Source: Lentisphaerota bacterium (GTDB lineage: Bacteria > Verrucomicrobiota > Kiritimatiellia > UBA8416 > JABMPJ01). Taken from it: a DNA stretch of 41,864 nt. Within the stretch, counting starts at the first letter, position 1, and each line of letters starts with the position of its first letter. This document shows, piece after piece, positions 6,138 to 14,727 of this stretch. Location of the stretch: positions 1 through 41,864 of the forward strand of contig JABMPJ010000126.1 in the NCBI GenBank assembly GCA_013203785.1. The letters are read 5' to 3'. The notes beneath the pieces are model-generated. The model saw nothing but the letters and a program-made list of their open reading frames with translations. It had not been told where the DNA came from and made no database searches. Both the position numbers and the translations under genes were made by a program.

Positions 6138-7228
6138 AGGTCGGACAAGATTCGGCTTCCTTCGTCGAGGAAGATGCCTTTGAGGTTCATCTTGAGCGAT
6201 TCGGGGTTGCCTGCGAATCGCATGCCCTGCTCTTCGGTGATGGTGCCGGTACGAATCATCTCATAGATGGATCGGTTAAAGGTCTGCATGCCGTCTTTCT
6301 CCCCGGTTTCAATGGCGGCTTCGAGCACATCGAGGCGGTCGGTCTCGATCAACTTACGGACTGTCGGGGTGTTGACCAGGATCTCGACCGACGGGATAAA
6401 ATTCTGGTTTACGTCGCGCAGCATGCGCTGGCAGATGATGGCCTGTTGGGTCTGGGCGATGGCCTGTCGAATCTGACTGCGCTCGCTGGAGGGAAACATA
6501 TCCAGGATACGGGGGATGGCCTGGCTCGATGTGCTGGCATGCAGCGAGGAGAGAACGAGGTGACCGGTCTGGGCCGCCAGCAGGGCGGTCCGGATGCTGG
6601 ATTGATCGCGCATTTCCCCGATCAGGACGACATCGGGATCCTGTCGCATCAGGTGTACCAGGGCCTCCTGATAGCTCATGGTATCGATGCCAACCTCGCG
6701 CTGAGTGATGACCGACTCGCGATCGACAAAGACGTATTCGATGGGATCCTCGATGGTGATGATGCGTCGGCGCTGGGTGAGGTTGATCTCGTTGATCAAA
6801 GCGGCCAGTGTTGTTGATTTTCCGCTGCCGGTTGTCCCGCAAACCAGGATGATGCCGCGTCGGGTGGCGGCCAGCGCCTTGAGAGACTGGGGAAGGCGGA
6901 GGGTTTCGAAGTCGGGCACATCCGTCTTGACGTGGCGCAATACGATGCAGGGCTTGTTCTGGGCTAGAAAGAGGTTCACGCGGAAACGGCCGGCATCTGG
7001 CTCGTGGTGCGAGAAGTCGCACTCGTGGTTGATTTCGAAGGCCGGGGCCGCGTGCGCCGGCAGGATTTCATCTGCCATGGCCTGCATCTGCTCGTCGCTC
7101 AAGGGGGCGGCATCCGTGTTCGTCAAGTTGCCGTGGATGCGGTAAATGGGTACCTGCCCAGGCTTTAGATGGATATCGGAGGCTCCGGCCTCGACGGCGG
7201 CGCGTAGTATTTGTTGCAGTAGGGTCAT
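6134..7228 (-). CDS. PilT/PilU-type twitching motility ATPase
   Basis: A 364-residue hexameric secretion-type ATPase that would power type IV pilus retraction. Early residues ASDIHLKPG are typical of the PilT N-domain. Walker A is GTTGSGKST (131-139), the Asp box is ITIEDPIEYVF, Walker B is DPDVVLIGEMRD (197-208), and the His box is TGHLVLSSLHAS. The C-terminal extension with LKMNLKGIFLDEG looks more like PilU than classical PilT, which has AIRxLIRE-type motifs. The start has a good GGAGAGAG site. It lies 15 bases downstream of the LptG-like gene on the same strand. No pilin or PilB/C genes are in the window. Confidence 0.88.
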   Translation of the reverse strand: MTLLQQILRAAVEAGASDIHLKPGQVPIYRIHGNLTNTDAAPLSDEQMQAMADEILPAHAAPAFEINHECDFSHHEPDAGRFRVNLFLAQNKPCIVLRHVKTDVPDFETLRLPQSLKALAATRRGIILVCGTTGSGKSTTLAALINEINLTQRRRIITIEDPIEYVFVDRESVITQREVGIDTMSYQEALVHLMRQDPDVVLIGEMRDQSSIRTALLAAQTGHLVLSSLHASTSSQAIPRILDMFPSSERSQIRQAIAQTQQAIICQRMLRDVNQNFIPSVEILVNTPTVRKLIETDRLDVLEAAIETGEKDGMQTFNRSIYEMIRTGTITEEQGMRFAGNPESLKMNLKGIFLDEGSRILSDL

Positions 7229-7243
7229 GGTCTCTCTCCTGAC

Positions 7244-8341
7244 TTATTTCATGAGCATAAGGATTCGCAGCCCGGCGGCAAGGAAAACAATGTTGGAGAG
7301 CCATGCCCCCAGCCAGGGTGCCATCAGCTCGCGCTTGGCGGCAAAGGCCCCCAACTGGGTTAGAGAATAGAACACGAAGAAGAAGAGCAGGGCGCTCAGC
7401 ACCCCGTTAATCATGCTCTGGCGGGCCGTACGGGCGCCGGCCGGAATGCCGAAGAGAATGACGATAAAGCAGGCCCAGGGCATGGCGATGCGTAGGTGGA
7501 AGTCCACCCGCGCCTGAGCCATTGCTCGCTGGGAGATACCGGGGTGTTCGCGCTGATAACGATAGATCTCGCGTGCGGTCATGAACTGGCTGGGTTTGAC
7601 TTCGTTCTCGAAATCGCTCGGCATCTCATTCCACGCGTTCATCTCGATGCCGTGCTCGGAGCCGGGCAGGGGACGCAACGACCCGACCGGGTTGCCGTCT
7701 TCATTATAGTCCTGTACCTTGACATCAAAGAACCACCACTGTTGATCGAGCCATTCCCCCCGCCCGACATGCCAGTCGCGGATGAGCGTGCGGTCCGGGC
7801 GTTCTTCACTGATACGGGTGCGGAGCAGGATGTTGGGTTGCTTGAAGTCGGTTTCGCCGATCATCCACATCCGCTTGTTCAGAGCATTGTAGTAAGTCAG
7901 GTTTTGAAAGGGACGCGCATCCGGTTCCTTAAAGTGGTTCTCCTTAAAGGCCATAGCCCAGTAGGCACTGGAGGGGGCAATGGTTTCCTGAAGCAGGGCG
8001 GTGGCAGCGCTGAAGGCGATGCCGACCAGCAGAAAGGGGAGCATGAGGCGGTAGAGGCTGATGCCGCTGGCTCGCATCGCGGTGAGTTCGCCCTGTCGCG
8101 AGAGCTGCCAGAGGGTGTAGAGCGTCGCCAGCAACAGGGCTGCGGGGATCATGAACTGGAGATTGGGGGCCATGGACCCGAAGTAGTAGCGCACAGCCAG
8201 CGGGAGGGTGATGCGGGCTTTCATGAACTTCGAGAAGTTATAGAAGAGGTCGTAAACAACCTGGACCATAGTCAGGGCGGTCACACAGTAGAAGGTCGTG
8301 ACCAGGTATTCGCGCAACAGGTAGCGGTCCAACAGTTTCAT
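7244..8341 (-). CDS. LptF/LptG (YjgP/YjgQ) family permease
   Basis: An inner-membrane permease of the LPS export ABC complex (LptB2FG), about 365 residues. The N-terminus LLDRYLLREYL is typical. Two N-terminal membrane segments flank a stretch ending LWQLSRQGELTAMRASGIS, which in the family contacts the LptB ATPase. A long periplasmic beta-jellyroll region and four more hydrophobic segments follow, ending near LRILMLMK. The ATG at 8341 gives the family start; the frame stays open to 8527, and ATG 8353 is a second option, both without a clear ribosome site. Only one permease is present here, so its partner must be encoded elsewhere. It is divergent from rpsA. Confidence 0.87.
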   Translation of the reverse strand: MKLLDRYLLREYLVTTFYCVTALTMVQVVYDLFYNFSKFMKARITLPLAVRYYFGSMAPNLQFMIPAALLLATLYTLWQLSRQGELTAMRASGISLYRLMLPFLLVGIAFSAATALLQETIAPSSAYWAMAFKENHFKEPDARPFQNLTYYNALNKRMWMIGETDFKQPNILLRTRISEERPDRTLIRDWHVGRGEWLDQQWWFFDVKVQDYNEDGNPVGSLRPLPGSEHGIEMNAWNEMPSDFENEVKPSQFMTAREIYRYQREHPGISQRAMAQARVDFHLRIAMPWACFIVILFGIPAGARTARQSMINGVLSALLFFFVFYSLTQLGAFAAKRELMAPWLGAWLSNIVFLAAGLRILMLMK

Positions 8342-8532
8342 ATGGCGTGGCATGATAGGGGGAAGCGGTGCCGGCTGTCGATAGTCTTTAGCCCATTTAG
8401 CCCTTGCGGGGGGCGTGCCGACTGTTGTATCTTCCACGGTTTGAAATGGTTGCAGTCTCCTTGCCTCGGGGTAGGGATGTAGGCGGCAGCGTGTGTGTGT
8501 AACCAGGTAAACCAACAGCGTAATCAAATAAC

Positions 8533-10500
8533 ATGGAAACAGCGGAACAGACTCAGACCAAAGAACATGTGGACTTCGACGTGGCCGACTTCGGCGGCGG
8601 AGATCACGAGACCATGGCTCAACTCTATGAGCAGACCCTCAAGGACTTCAAAGAGGGCTCCATTGTTACGGGCAAAGTGCTCGAAATTCGGAACAACGAG
8701 GTCCTGATCGACATCGGCTATAAGTCGGAAGGTGTGGTTTCGGCCCACGAATTCAGGAACATGGAAGACGTCGCGGTAGGCGACGAGCTCAACGTGTTGC
8801 TGGCCCAGATTGAAGACGACAACGGCATGGTTGTCCTCAGCAAGCAGCAGGCTGATGAGAAGCTACAGTGGGAACGCGTGCTCTCCTCGTTTGGCGAGGG
8901 CAGTGTCATTGAAGGTGTGGTCAAGACTCGTGTACGCGGTGGATTGATCGTGGATGTCGATGGGATCGAGGCGTTTCTGCCGGGTTCGCAGATTGATGTC
9001 GTTCCGGTACACAATACCGATGCACTCCTCAATCAGCGTTTTGAATTTCGTATCCTTAAGATCAGTGAAGAGCGTCGCAACATTATCCTGTCGCGCCGCG
9101 AGCTGATCGAAGAACGCCTGCGTTCCAAGCGCAAGGAGTTGATGCAATCGCTTGAGGTCGGCCAGCGCGTGGTTGGTAAGGCCAAGAACATTACTGATTT
9201 TGGTGTCTTTGTAGACCTGACCGGCATGGACGGCCTGCTGCATATCACCGATATGAGCTGGGGCCGGATCCGTCATCCCTCCGAGATGGTCAACGTGGGC
9301 GACGAGATTGAGGTGGTGATCCTCGACATTGATCGCGACCGCGAGCGCGTCTCGCTGGGGCTCAAGCAGTCGCAGCCGAATCCGTGGGAGGATATCGGTG
9401 CGCGCTACCCGGTCGGCAGCCGTTTGCGCGGCAGCGTGGTCAACCTGGTGCCCTACGGTGCTTTCGTGGAGATCGAGAAGGGCGTCGAAGGCCTGGTACA
9501 CGTCTCAGAGATGTCCTGGACCAAGCGCATTGCCCGTGCCTCCGACCTTATTCAGGTGGGCGACGAGGTGGATGTTGTGGTGCTGAGTGTAAACAAGGAG
9601 GAGCAGAAGATCGCCTTGGGCATGCGTCAGACCGAGGACAACCCGTGGGATACCGTTCAGGCTCGCTACCCTGTTGGTTCACGCGTTCACGGCAAGATCC
9701 GCAACTTTACATCATACGGCGCCTTCGTGGAGCTCGAGGATGGCATCGACGGCATGATTCATGTCTCCGATATGTCCTGGACCCGTAAGGTCAACCATCC
9801 CTCCGAAGTGCTGGCCAAGGATGAAGAGGTCGACGCCTTGGTCCTGGAAGTGGATCCGTCCAACAACCGGATCAGCCTGGGTCTCAAGCAGGCCGCCGAG
9901 GATCCCTGGAGTTCCGTGGTCGGCAAGTACAGCGTGGGCGACCGGGTCTCGGGCAAGGTCACCAAGGTGGCTTCATTTGGTGCCTTCGTCGATATTGGCG
10001 AAGGGGTCGATGGCCTGGTGCATATCTCGCAGCTGAGCGAGAGCCATGTTGAGCGCGTCAAGGACGTGCTGGATGTAGGTGACCATGTTGAGGCGCGTAT
10101 TGTACGGATTGACCGTGCCGAGCGGCGTGTGGGTCTGAGCATCAAAGCCGGTGAGCTGCCTGATGAAGAGTTCGCTCTTCAGAAGGACGAGATCCTCGAA
10201 GGACTGCGTCCGGGTGAGGACATGGTGGCTCTGTCGGGTGCCTTTGACGAGGCCTTTGGGTTGGCCGCCAGCGAAGAGTGGACGCCGGGTGGTGCGGAGA
10301 AGAGCGCCGAGGTGGCGGATGAGGCCCCCAAAGCTGAGGCTGAGGCGACCACAGAGGCTGAGGCTCCTGCGGTGACTGAAGAGGCCGCGGCGGATGAGAC
10401 CCCCGTTGAGGCGGAGGAGGCTGAAGCCGAGGTGGCGGGTGAGGTGAGCGCTGAGGCGCCATCTGACGCCGAGGCAGAGGCCGAAACGCCTAAGGAATAG
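8533..10500 (+). CDS. rpsA: 30S ribosomal protein S1, with long acidic tail
   Basis: S1 binds mRNA leaders and docks them on the 30S subunit. Six S1 (OB-fold) domains are visible at roughly 40-104, 121-188, 207-277, 293-363, 380-451 and 466-538. Domains 3-6 carry the strong FGVFVDL/GAFVE and GLLH(I/V)S-type motifs, and the first two are divergent as usual. The protein has 655 residues against about 557 in E. coli. The excess is a tail from about 575 built of Ala, Glu, Thr and Pro. No ribosome site precedes the ATG, which is normal for rpsA because S1 controls its own translation. A strong terminator follows at 10517. Confidence 0.96.
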   Translation: METAEQTQTKEHVDFDVADFGGGDHETMAQLYEQTLKDFKEGSIVTGKVLEIRNNEVLIDIGYKSEGVVSAHEFRNMEDVAVGDELNVLLAQIEDDNGMVVLSKQQADEKLQWERVLSSFGEGSVIEGVVKTRVRGGLIVDVDGIEAFLPGSQIDVVPVHNTDALLNQRFEFRILKISEERRNIILSRRELIEERLRSKRKELMQSLEVGQRVVGKAKNITDFGVFVDLTGMDGLLHITDMSWGRIRHPSEMVNVGDEIEVVILDIDRDRERVSLGLKQSQPNPWEDIGARYPVGSRLRGSVVNLVPYGAFVEIEKGVEGLVHVSEMSWTKRIARASDLIQVGDEVDVVVLSVNKEEQKIALGMRQTEDNPWDTVQARYPVGSRVHGKIRNFTSYGAFVELEDGIDGMIHVSDMSWTRKVNHPSEVLAKDEEVDALVLEVDPSNNRISLGLKQAAEDPWSSVVGKYSVGDRVSGKVTKVASFGAFVDIGEGVDGLVHISQLSESHVERVKDVLDVGDHVEARIVRIDRAERRVGLSIKAGELPDEEFALQKDEILEGLRPGEDMVALSGAFDEAFGLAASEEWTPGGAEKSAEVADEAPKAEAEATTEAEAPAVTEEAAADETPVEAEEAEAEVAGEVSAEAPSDAEAEAETPKE

Positions 10501-10516
10501 ACTATTGCCCATTCGG

Positions 10517-10552
10517 CGGGCGCCCCGGACGTCCGGGGCGCCCGTTTGTTGT
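10517..10552 (+). terminator. strong rho-independent terminator after rpsA
   Basis: A perfect 14-base palindrome (CGGGCGCCCCGGAC at 10517-10530 and its complement at 10531-10544) is followed by TTTGTTGT. Although the arms are contiguous, the central bases would form the loop. It lies 17 bases after the rpsA stop and before tyrS at 10582, so tyrS and the genes behind it need read-through or their own promoter. Confidence 0.85.
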
Positions 10553-10581
10553 CTGGGTATCTGGCGGAGAAGACTCTGATC

Positions 10582-11853
10582 ATGGAAAACGTGCTTGAGA
10601 TTCTGCGTGCACGTGGGCTGTTTGAAGACTGCACAAGTCCAGATCTGGAGAAAGTGCTGCAACAGCCGGGCGTGGTGTATGCCGGCTTTGATCCCAGCTC
10701 GGATAGTCTACAAGCGGGCAACTTCGTCACGATTATGACGCTGGCCCATTTCCAGCGCTGCGGACACCGGGTGATCGCGCTGGCTGGTGGTGCCACCGGC
10801 ATGATTGGCGACCCATCCGGCAAGAGCAGCGAACGCTCGCTCCTGACGCGTGAGCAGGTTGAGCACAATACGGAGGGCATACGGGAAAATCTCTCCCGTT
10901 TTCTCGATTTCGATCATCCGACCGCCCCGGCTGTGATTGTGAACAACAGCGACTGGCTGGGAGAGTTTTCGTTCCTCGATTTCCTTCGCGACGTGGGCAA
11001 GCACTTTCGTATGGGTGCCATGCTGGGACGTGACAGCGTGCGGACGCGTCTGGCCAGTGAGTCGGGCATGAGCTTTACGGAGTTTAGCTATGCCCTCCTG
11101 CAGGCTTACGACTTCCTGCACCTGCATGATGCCGAGGGTTGCTTGCTTCAGGTGGGCGGATCCGATCAGTGGGGCAACATCACGGCGGGCACTGACTTGG
11201 TGCGCAAGCTGCGCGGCCAGGAGGTCTACGGGGTTACCACGCCGTTGGTATGCGATAGCGCGGGCCAGAAATTTGGCAAGAGCGAGGGCAACGCGGTCTA
11301 TCTGGATGCGCGCAAAACGTCGCCCTACAGCTTCTACCAGTTTTTCTACCGCACGACGGATGCGGATGTGATCCGGTTTCTCAAGATTTTCACGTTCCTG
11401 TCGCTCGAGACGATTGTCGAGCTGGGTACCGCGCTGCAGGAAGCACCCGAGCGGCGCGAGGCGCAACAACGTTTGGCCGACGAGGTCACACGGGCCGTGC
11501 ATGGTGACGCGGGTCTTCACATTGCGCAGCAGGCCAGTCAGGTGCTCTTTGGTGGTTCGATCGAGGGCCTGAGCGCCGCCGAGTTGGTCGGGATTTTCGC
11601 GGAGGTCCCCTCGTCCGAGTTACCCCGTTCCGCCGTGACGGGCGCGGCCGTATTGGATGTGGCGGCAGCGGCCGGCCTGTGTGCCAGCAAGGGTGCGGCA
11701 AGGCGTTTGATTGAAAGCGGCGGTCTCTACCTCAACAACAACCGTGTGACCGGTATTGAGAGCGTGGTGCAGGCCGACGATCTTGTTGAGGGTCAGGTGG
11801 CGGTACTGCGATCGGGCAAGAAAAATTTCTACCTGGTGCGGGTTGTCGACTGA
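10582..11853 (+). CDS. tyrS: tyrosyl-tRNA synthetase
   Basis: Class Ic aminoacyl-tRNA synthetase, 423 residues. Tyrosine-site motifs are [11 protein letters not shown] (33-43), [11 protein letters not shown], and GGSDQWGNI, the hallmark of TyrRS. The KMSKS loop is KFGKS (230-234). The HIGH motif, usually LHxGH, reads LQAGN here. The C-terminal S4 RNA-binding domain is seen as [19 protein letters not shown]. The first ATG at 10582 matches the family; an upstream open frame begins within the terminator. It is followed after 36 bases by uvrA. Confidence 0.95.
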   Translation: MENVLEILRARGLFEDCTSPDLEKVLQQPGVVYAGFDPSSDSLQAGNFVTIMTLAHFQRCGHRVIALAGGATGMIGDPSGKSSERSLLTREQVEHNTEGIRENLSRFLDFDHPTAPAVIVNNSDWLGEFSFLDFLRDVGKHFRMGAMLGRDSVRTRLASESGMSFTEFSYALLQAYDFLHLHDAEGCLLQVGGSDQWGNITAGTDLVRKLRGQEVYGVTTPLVCDSAGQKFGKSEGNAVYLDARKTSPYSFYQFFYRTTDADVIRFLKIFTFLSLETIVELGTALQEAPERREAQQRLADEVTRAVHGDAGLHIAQQASQVLFGGSIEGLSAAELVGIFAEVPSSELPRSAVTGAAVLDVAAAAGLCASKGAARRLIESGGLYLNNNRVTGIESVVQADDLVEGQVAVLRSGKKNFYLVRVVD

Positions 11854-11889
11854 TTGGGCCCCGTCCGGTTACCGACTGAGGACTCGGGC

Positions 11890-14727
11890 ATGAAGCATGG
11901 CGTCATACTGATATCGGGCGCGAAGGAGCACAACCTCAAGGATGTGACCGTCAGTATTCCGCGCGATGCGCTGACGGTCATTACCGGTTTGAGCGGCTCG
12001 GGGAAATCCTCACTGGCCTTTGATACACTCTATGCCGAAGGGCAGCGCCGCTACGTCGAGAGCCTCTCTGCCTACGCGCGGCAATTCCTCAAGCAGATGC
12101 AGAAGCCCAATGTCGACTCGATCGAGGGGTTGTCGCCTGCGATATCGATTGAGCAGCGCACCGCAGGCTCAAATCCTCGTTCGATTGTGGCCACCACGAC
12201 TGAGATTCATGACTATCTGCGCCTACTCTATGCGGGCATCGGGGTGGCGCACTGTCCTTCCTGTGGCAAACGGGTTGAACGCCAGAGCGCGGAGCAAATC
12301 GTGGATGCACTGCTGCGGCTGCCCGACCGTACGCGACTTTCGCTTCTGGCACCGCTGGTGCGCGGGCGCAAGGGCCGCCACGAAGGCGTCTTTGAGGTGG
12401 TGGCCAAGCAGGGCTTTGTGCGCGTGCGGGTGGATGGAGCGATCTACGAGCTGGACGAGGTGCCACGCCTGGCGGCCAGGAGTAAGCACGACATCGACGT
12501 CGTGATCGACCGACTGATTGTCACCAACCGAATCCGTTCACGCCTGACCGATTCGGTTGAGACCGCCCTCAAAAACGGTCTGGGTATCATTAAGGTGCTG
12601 CATAGCCCCGATGGCGAGACGTGGCAGGAGACGCTCTACTCCGAGAAGCATGCCTGTGCCGACTGCGGGGTCAGTTTTGACGAACTCACGGCGCGCAGCT
12701 TCTCGTTCAATAGCCCCTATGGGGCCTGCGCGACCTGTTCCGGGCTCGGTACGCAGCAGATCTTGGATGAGGACCTGGTCGTGGCCGACAAGAGCCTGTC
12801 GATAGAGGGGGGCGCGATCAAGGGCTGGCGGCGGGGAGGTCGACGCCTGATTCTGCACTACAAGCGTCTCCTGCGCGGGGTGGCCAAGCACTATGCGATC
12901 GATCTGGACACCCCTTATGAGAAACTGACGCCCGCGCAGCGTAAAGTGCTGATGTATGGTTCGGGCGACGAAGAGATTGAGCTGGGCTACTGGCGCGGCG
13001 GGGCGTATCGCAAACATCAGAAGGTGTTTGAGGGGGTGATCCCCAACTTGATGCGGCGCTATGAGACCACCGACAGTGAGACGGCCCGTGCGACGCTGCG
13101 GCACTACATGACCCGCCAGGAGTGTCCCGCCTGTCTGGGCGCACGCCTGAAGCCGGAAACGCGCGCTTGCACCGTAGCGGAGCACTCGATTGTGGATGTG
13201 TGCGCCATGTCGCTCAAAGATGGACTGGCGTTCTTTAGCGGGTTGGTGCTTTCACCGTATGACGAGAAGATCGCGGGCGAGGTGCTCAAGGAGATCCGGG
13301 CGCGACTACGTTTCATGGTCGAAGTGGGATTGGACTACCTGACGCTTGACCGGGAGAGCGGTTCGCTGTCGGGCGGAGAGATGCAGCGCATTCGGTTGGC
13401 GACGCAGATCGGATCGGGCCTGGTTGGTGTGCTGTACGTGCTGGATGAACCATCGATTGGCCTGCACCAGCGCGACAACGAACGGTTGATACACATGCTG
13501 CAATCGCTGCGCGATGCGGGCAATACGGTCGTGGTGGTGGAGCATGACGAGGCCACGATCCGGGCGGCGGATTACGTGATTGATCTCGGACCGGGGGCCG
13601 GGCGTCACGGCGGCGAGGTGATCTATGCCGGGACGCCTGACAAGCTTTTGGAGTGTAAGTCCTCCCTGACCGCTCGCTACATGAACGGCAACGCCTCAAT
13701 CCTTATCCCTAAAAAACGCCATAAGCCGACACGCGAGGTGCTGCGCATCGTGGGCGCGACACAGAACAATCTGAAGAACATTACCGTCCGTATACCGCTG
13801 GGGCTCTTCGTCTGCGTCACGGGCGTATCGGGCAGCGGCAAGAGTACGCTGGTGGATGATATCCTGAGGCGTGCCCTGTTTCGTCATTTTCATGGATCTC
13901 GTGAGCGGCCGGGGGCCTACCGCAGCATGAGCGGCTTGGACAAGCTGGACAAGGTGATCGTGATTGACCAGTCACCGATTGGCCGCACGCCGCGTAGCAA
14001 CCCGGCCACCTACACCGGTGCCTTCTCTGTAATCCGGGGGCTTTTCGCGGCCACCTCGACCGCCAAAGTGCGTGGCTATGGGCCGGGCCGGTTCAGTTTC
14101 AACGTCAAAGGGGGGCGCTGTGAGACCTGCAAGGGCGATGGGATATTGCGGCTGGAGATGCACTTTCTGCCGGATGTATATGTGACCTGTGAGCAGTGTC
14201 GCGGCGAGCGCTACAACACCGAGACGCTCGAGGTACTCTATAAGGATCTCACTATTTCGCAGGTGCTGCAACTCACCGTGGATGATGCCCTGGAGTTTTT
14301 CGAAAGCGTACCCGGTATTGCGCGCAAACTACGCACCTTGTCTGAGGTTGGTCTCGGCTATCTGCACGTAGGGCAGGCCGCGACGACGCTTTCGGGTGGA
14401 GAGGCGCAGCGCATCAAGCTCGCCTCAGAGCTGAGCAAGCAGGCTACTGGGCGGACTCTCTATCTGCTGGATGAACCAACGACTGGGCTCCACTTCGCCG
14501 ATACCCACAAGCTCCTCCAGGTATTGCAGCGGTTGCGTGACAGCGGGAATACGGTGGTGGTGATTGAACATAACCTCGACGTGATCAAGACAGCAGACTA
14601 TATCATAGATCTCGGACCCGAAGGCGGAGATGGCGGCGGCGAGGTCGTCGTGGTCGGCCCGCCCGAAACGGTGGCGGCCTGCTCGGCCTCGTATACGGGT
14701 CAATTTCTGAGTCAGATACTGTCATGA
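11890..14727 (+). CDS. uvrA: UvrABC excision repair ATPase subunit A
   Basis: DNA damage recognition subunit of nucleotide excision repair, about 945 residues, which is the normal length. It contains two ABC ATPase modules: Walker [10 protein letters not shown] near residue 33 and GVSGSGKST in the second half. The matching signatures are [12 protein letters not shown] with [10 protein letters not shown], and [12 protein letters not shown] with [10 protein letters not shown]. Zinc-binding cysteine pairs are present (CPSCGK, CADCG with CATCSG, CPACLG, and CETCKG with CEQCRG). The ATG at 11890 has GAGGA eight bases upstream; a TTG at 11854 is less likely. The stop overlaps the next start in ATGA. 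Confidence 0.97.
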   Translation: MKHGVILISGAKEHNLKDVTVSIPRDALTVITGLSGSGKSSLAFDTLYAEGQRRYVESLSAYARQFLKQMQKPNVDSIEGLSPAISIEQRTAGSNPRSIVATTTEIHDYLRLLYAGIGVAHCPSCGKRVERQSAEQIVDALLRLPDRTRLSLLAPLVRGRKGRHEGVFEVVAKQGFVRVRVDGAIYELDEVPRLAARSKHDIDVVIDRLIVTNRIRSRLTDSVETALKNGLGIIKVLHSPDGETWQETLYSEKHACADCGVSFDELTARSFSFNSPYGACATCSGLGTQQILDEDLVVADKSLSIEGGAIKGWRRGGRRLILHYKRLLRGVAKHYAIDLDTPYEKLTPAQRKVLMYGSGDEEIELGYWRGGAYRKHQKVFEGVIPNLMRRYETTDSETARATLRHYMTRQECPACLGARLKPETRACTVAEHSIVDVCAMSLKDGLAFFSGLVLSPYDEKIAGEVLKEIRARLRFMVEVGLDYLTLDRESGSLSGGEMQRIRLATQIGSGLVGVLYVLDEPSIGLHQRDNERLIHMLQSLRDAGNTVVVVEHDEATIRAADYVIDLGPGAGRHGGEVIYAGTPDKLLECKSSLTARYMNGNASILIPKKRHKPTREVLRIVGATQNNLKNITVRIPLGLFVCVTGVSGSGKSTLVDDILRRALFRHFHGSRERPGAYRSMSGLDKLDKVIVIDQSPIGRTPRSNPATYTGAFSVIRGLFAATSTAKVRGYGPGRFSFNVKGGRCETCKGDGILRLEMHFLPDVYVTCEQCRGERYNTETLEVLYKDLTISQVLQLTVDDALEFFESVPGIARKLRTLSEVGLGYLHVGQAATTLSGGEAQRIKLASELSKQATGRTLYLLDEPTTGLHFADTHKLLQVLQRLRDSGNTVVVIEHNLDVIKTADYIIDLGPEGGDGGGEVVVVGPPETVAACSASYTGQFLSQILS

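Noticed and set aside
5837-6817. A 326-codon plus-strand frame opposite the PilT/PilU-like gene
   Set aside because: It is the antisense of two clear genes (Dus end and the ATPase) with no domain of its own; long shadow frames are expected in GC-rich DNA.
8440-8480. Possible rpsA promoter with TTGCAG and a weak -10 near TAGGGA
   Set aside because: The -10 match is too poor to support and no other evidence marks a transcription start.
7496-8482. A 328-codon plus-strand frame opposite the LptG-like gene
   Set aside because: Antisense of a clear membrane permease; no signal, start site or domain.
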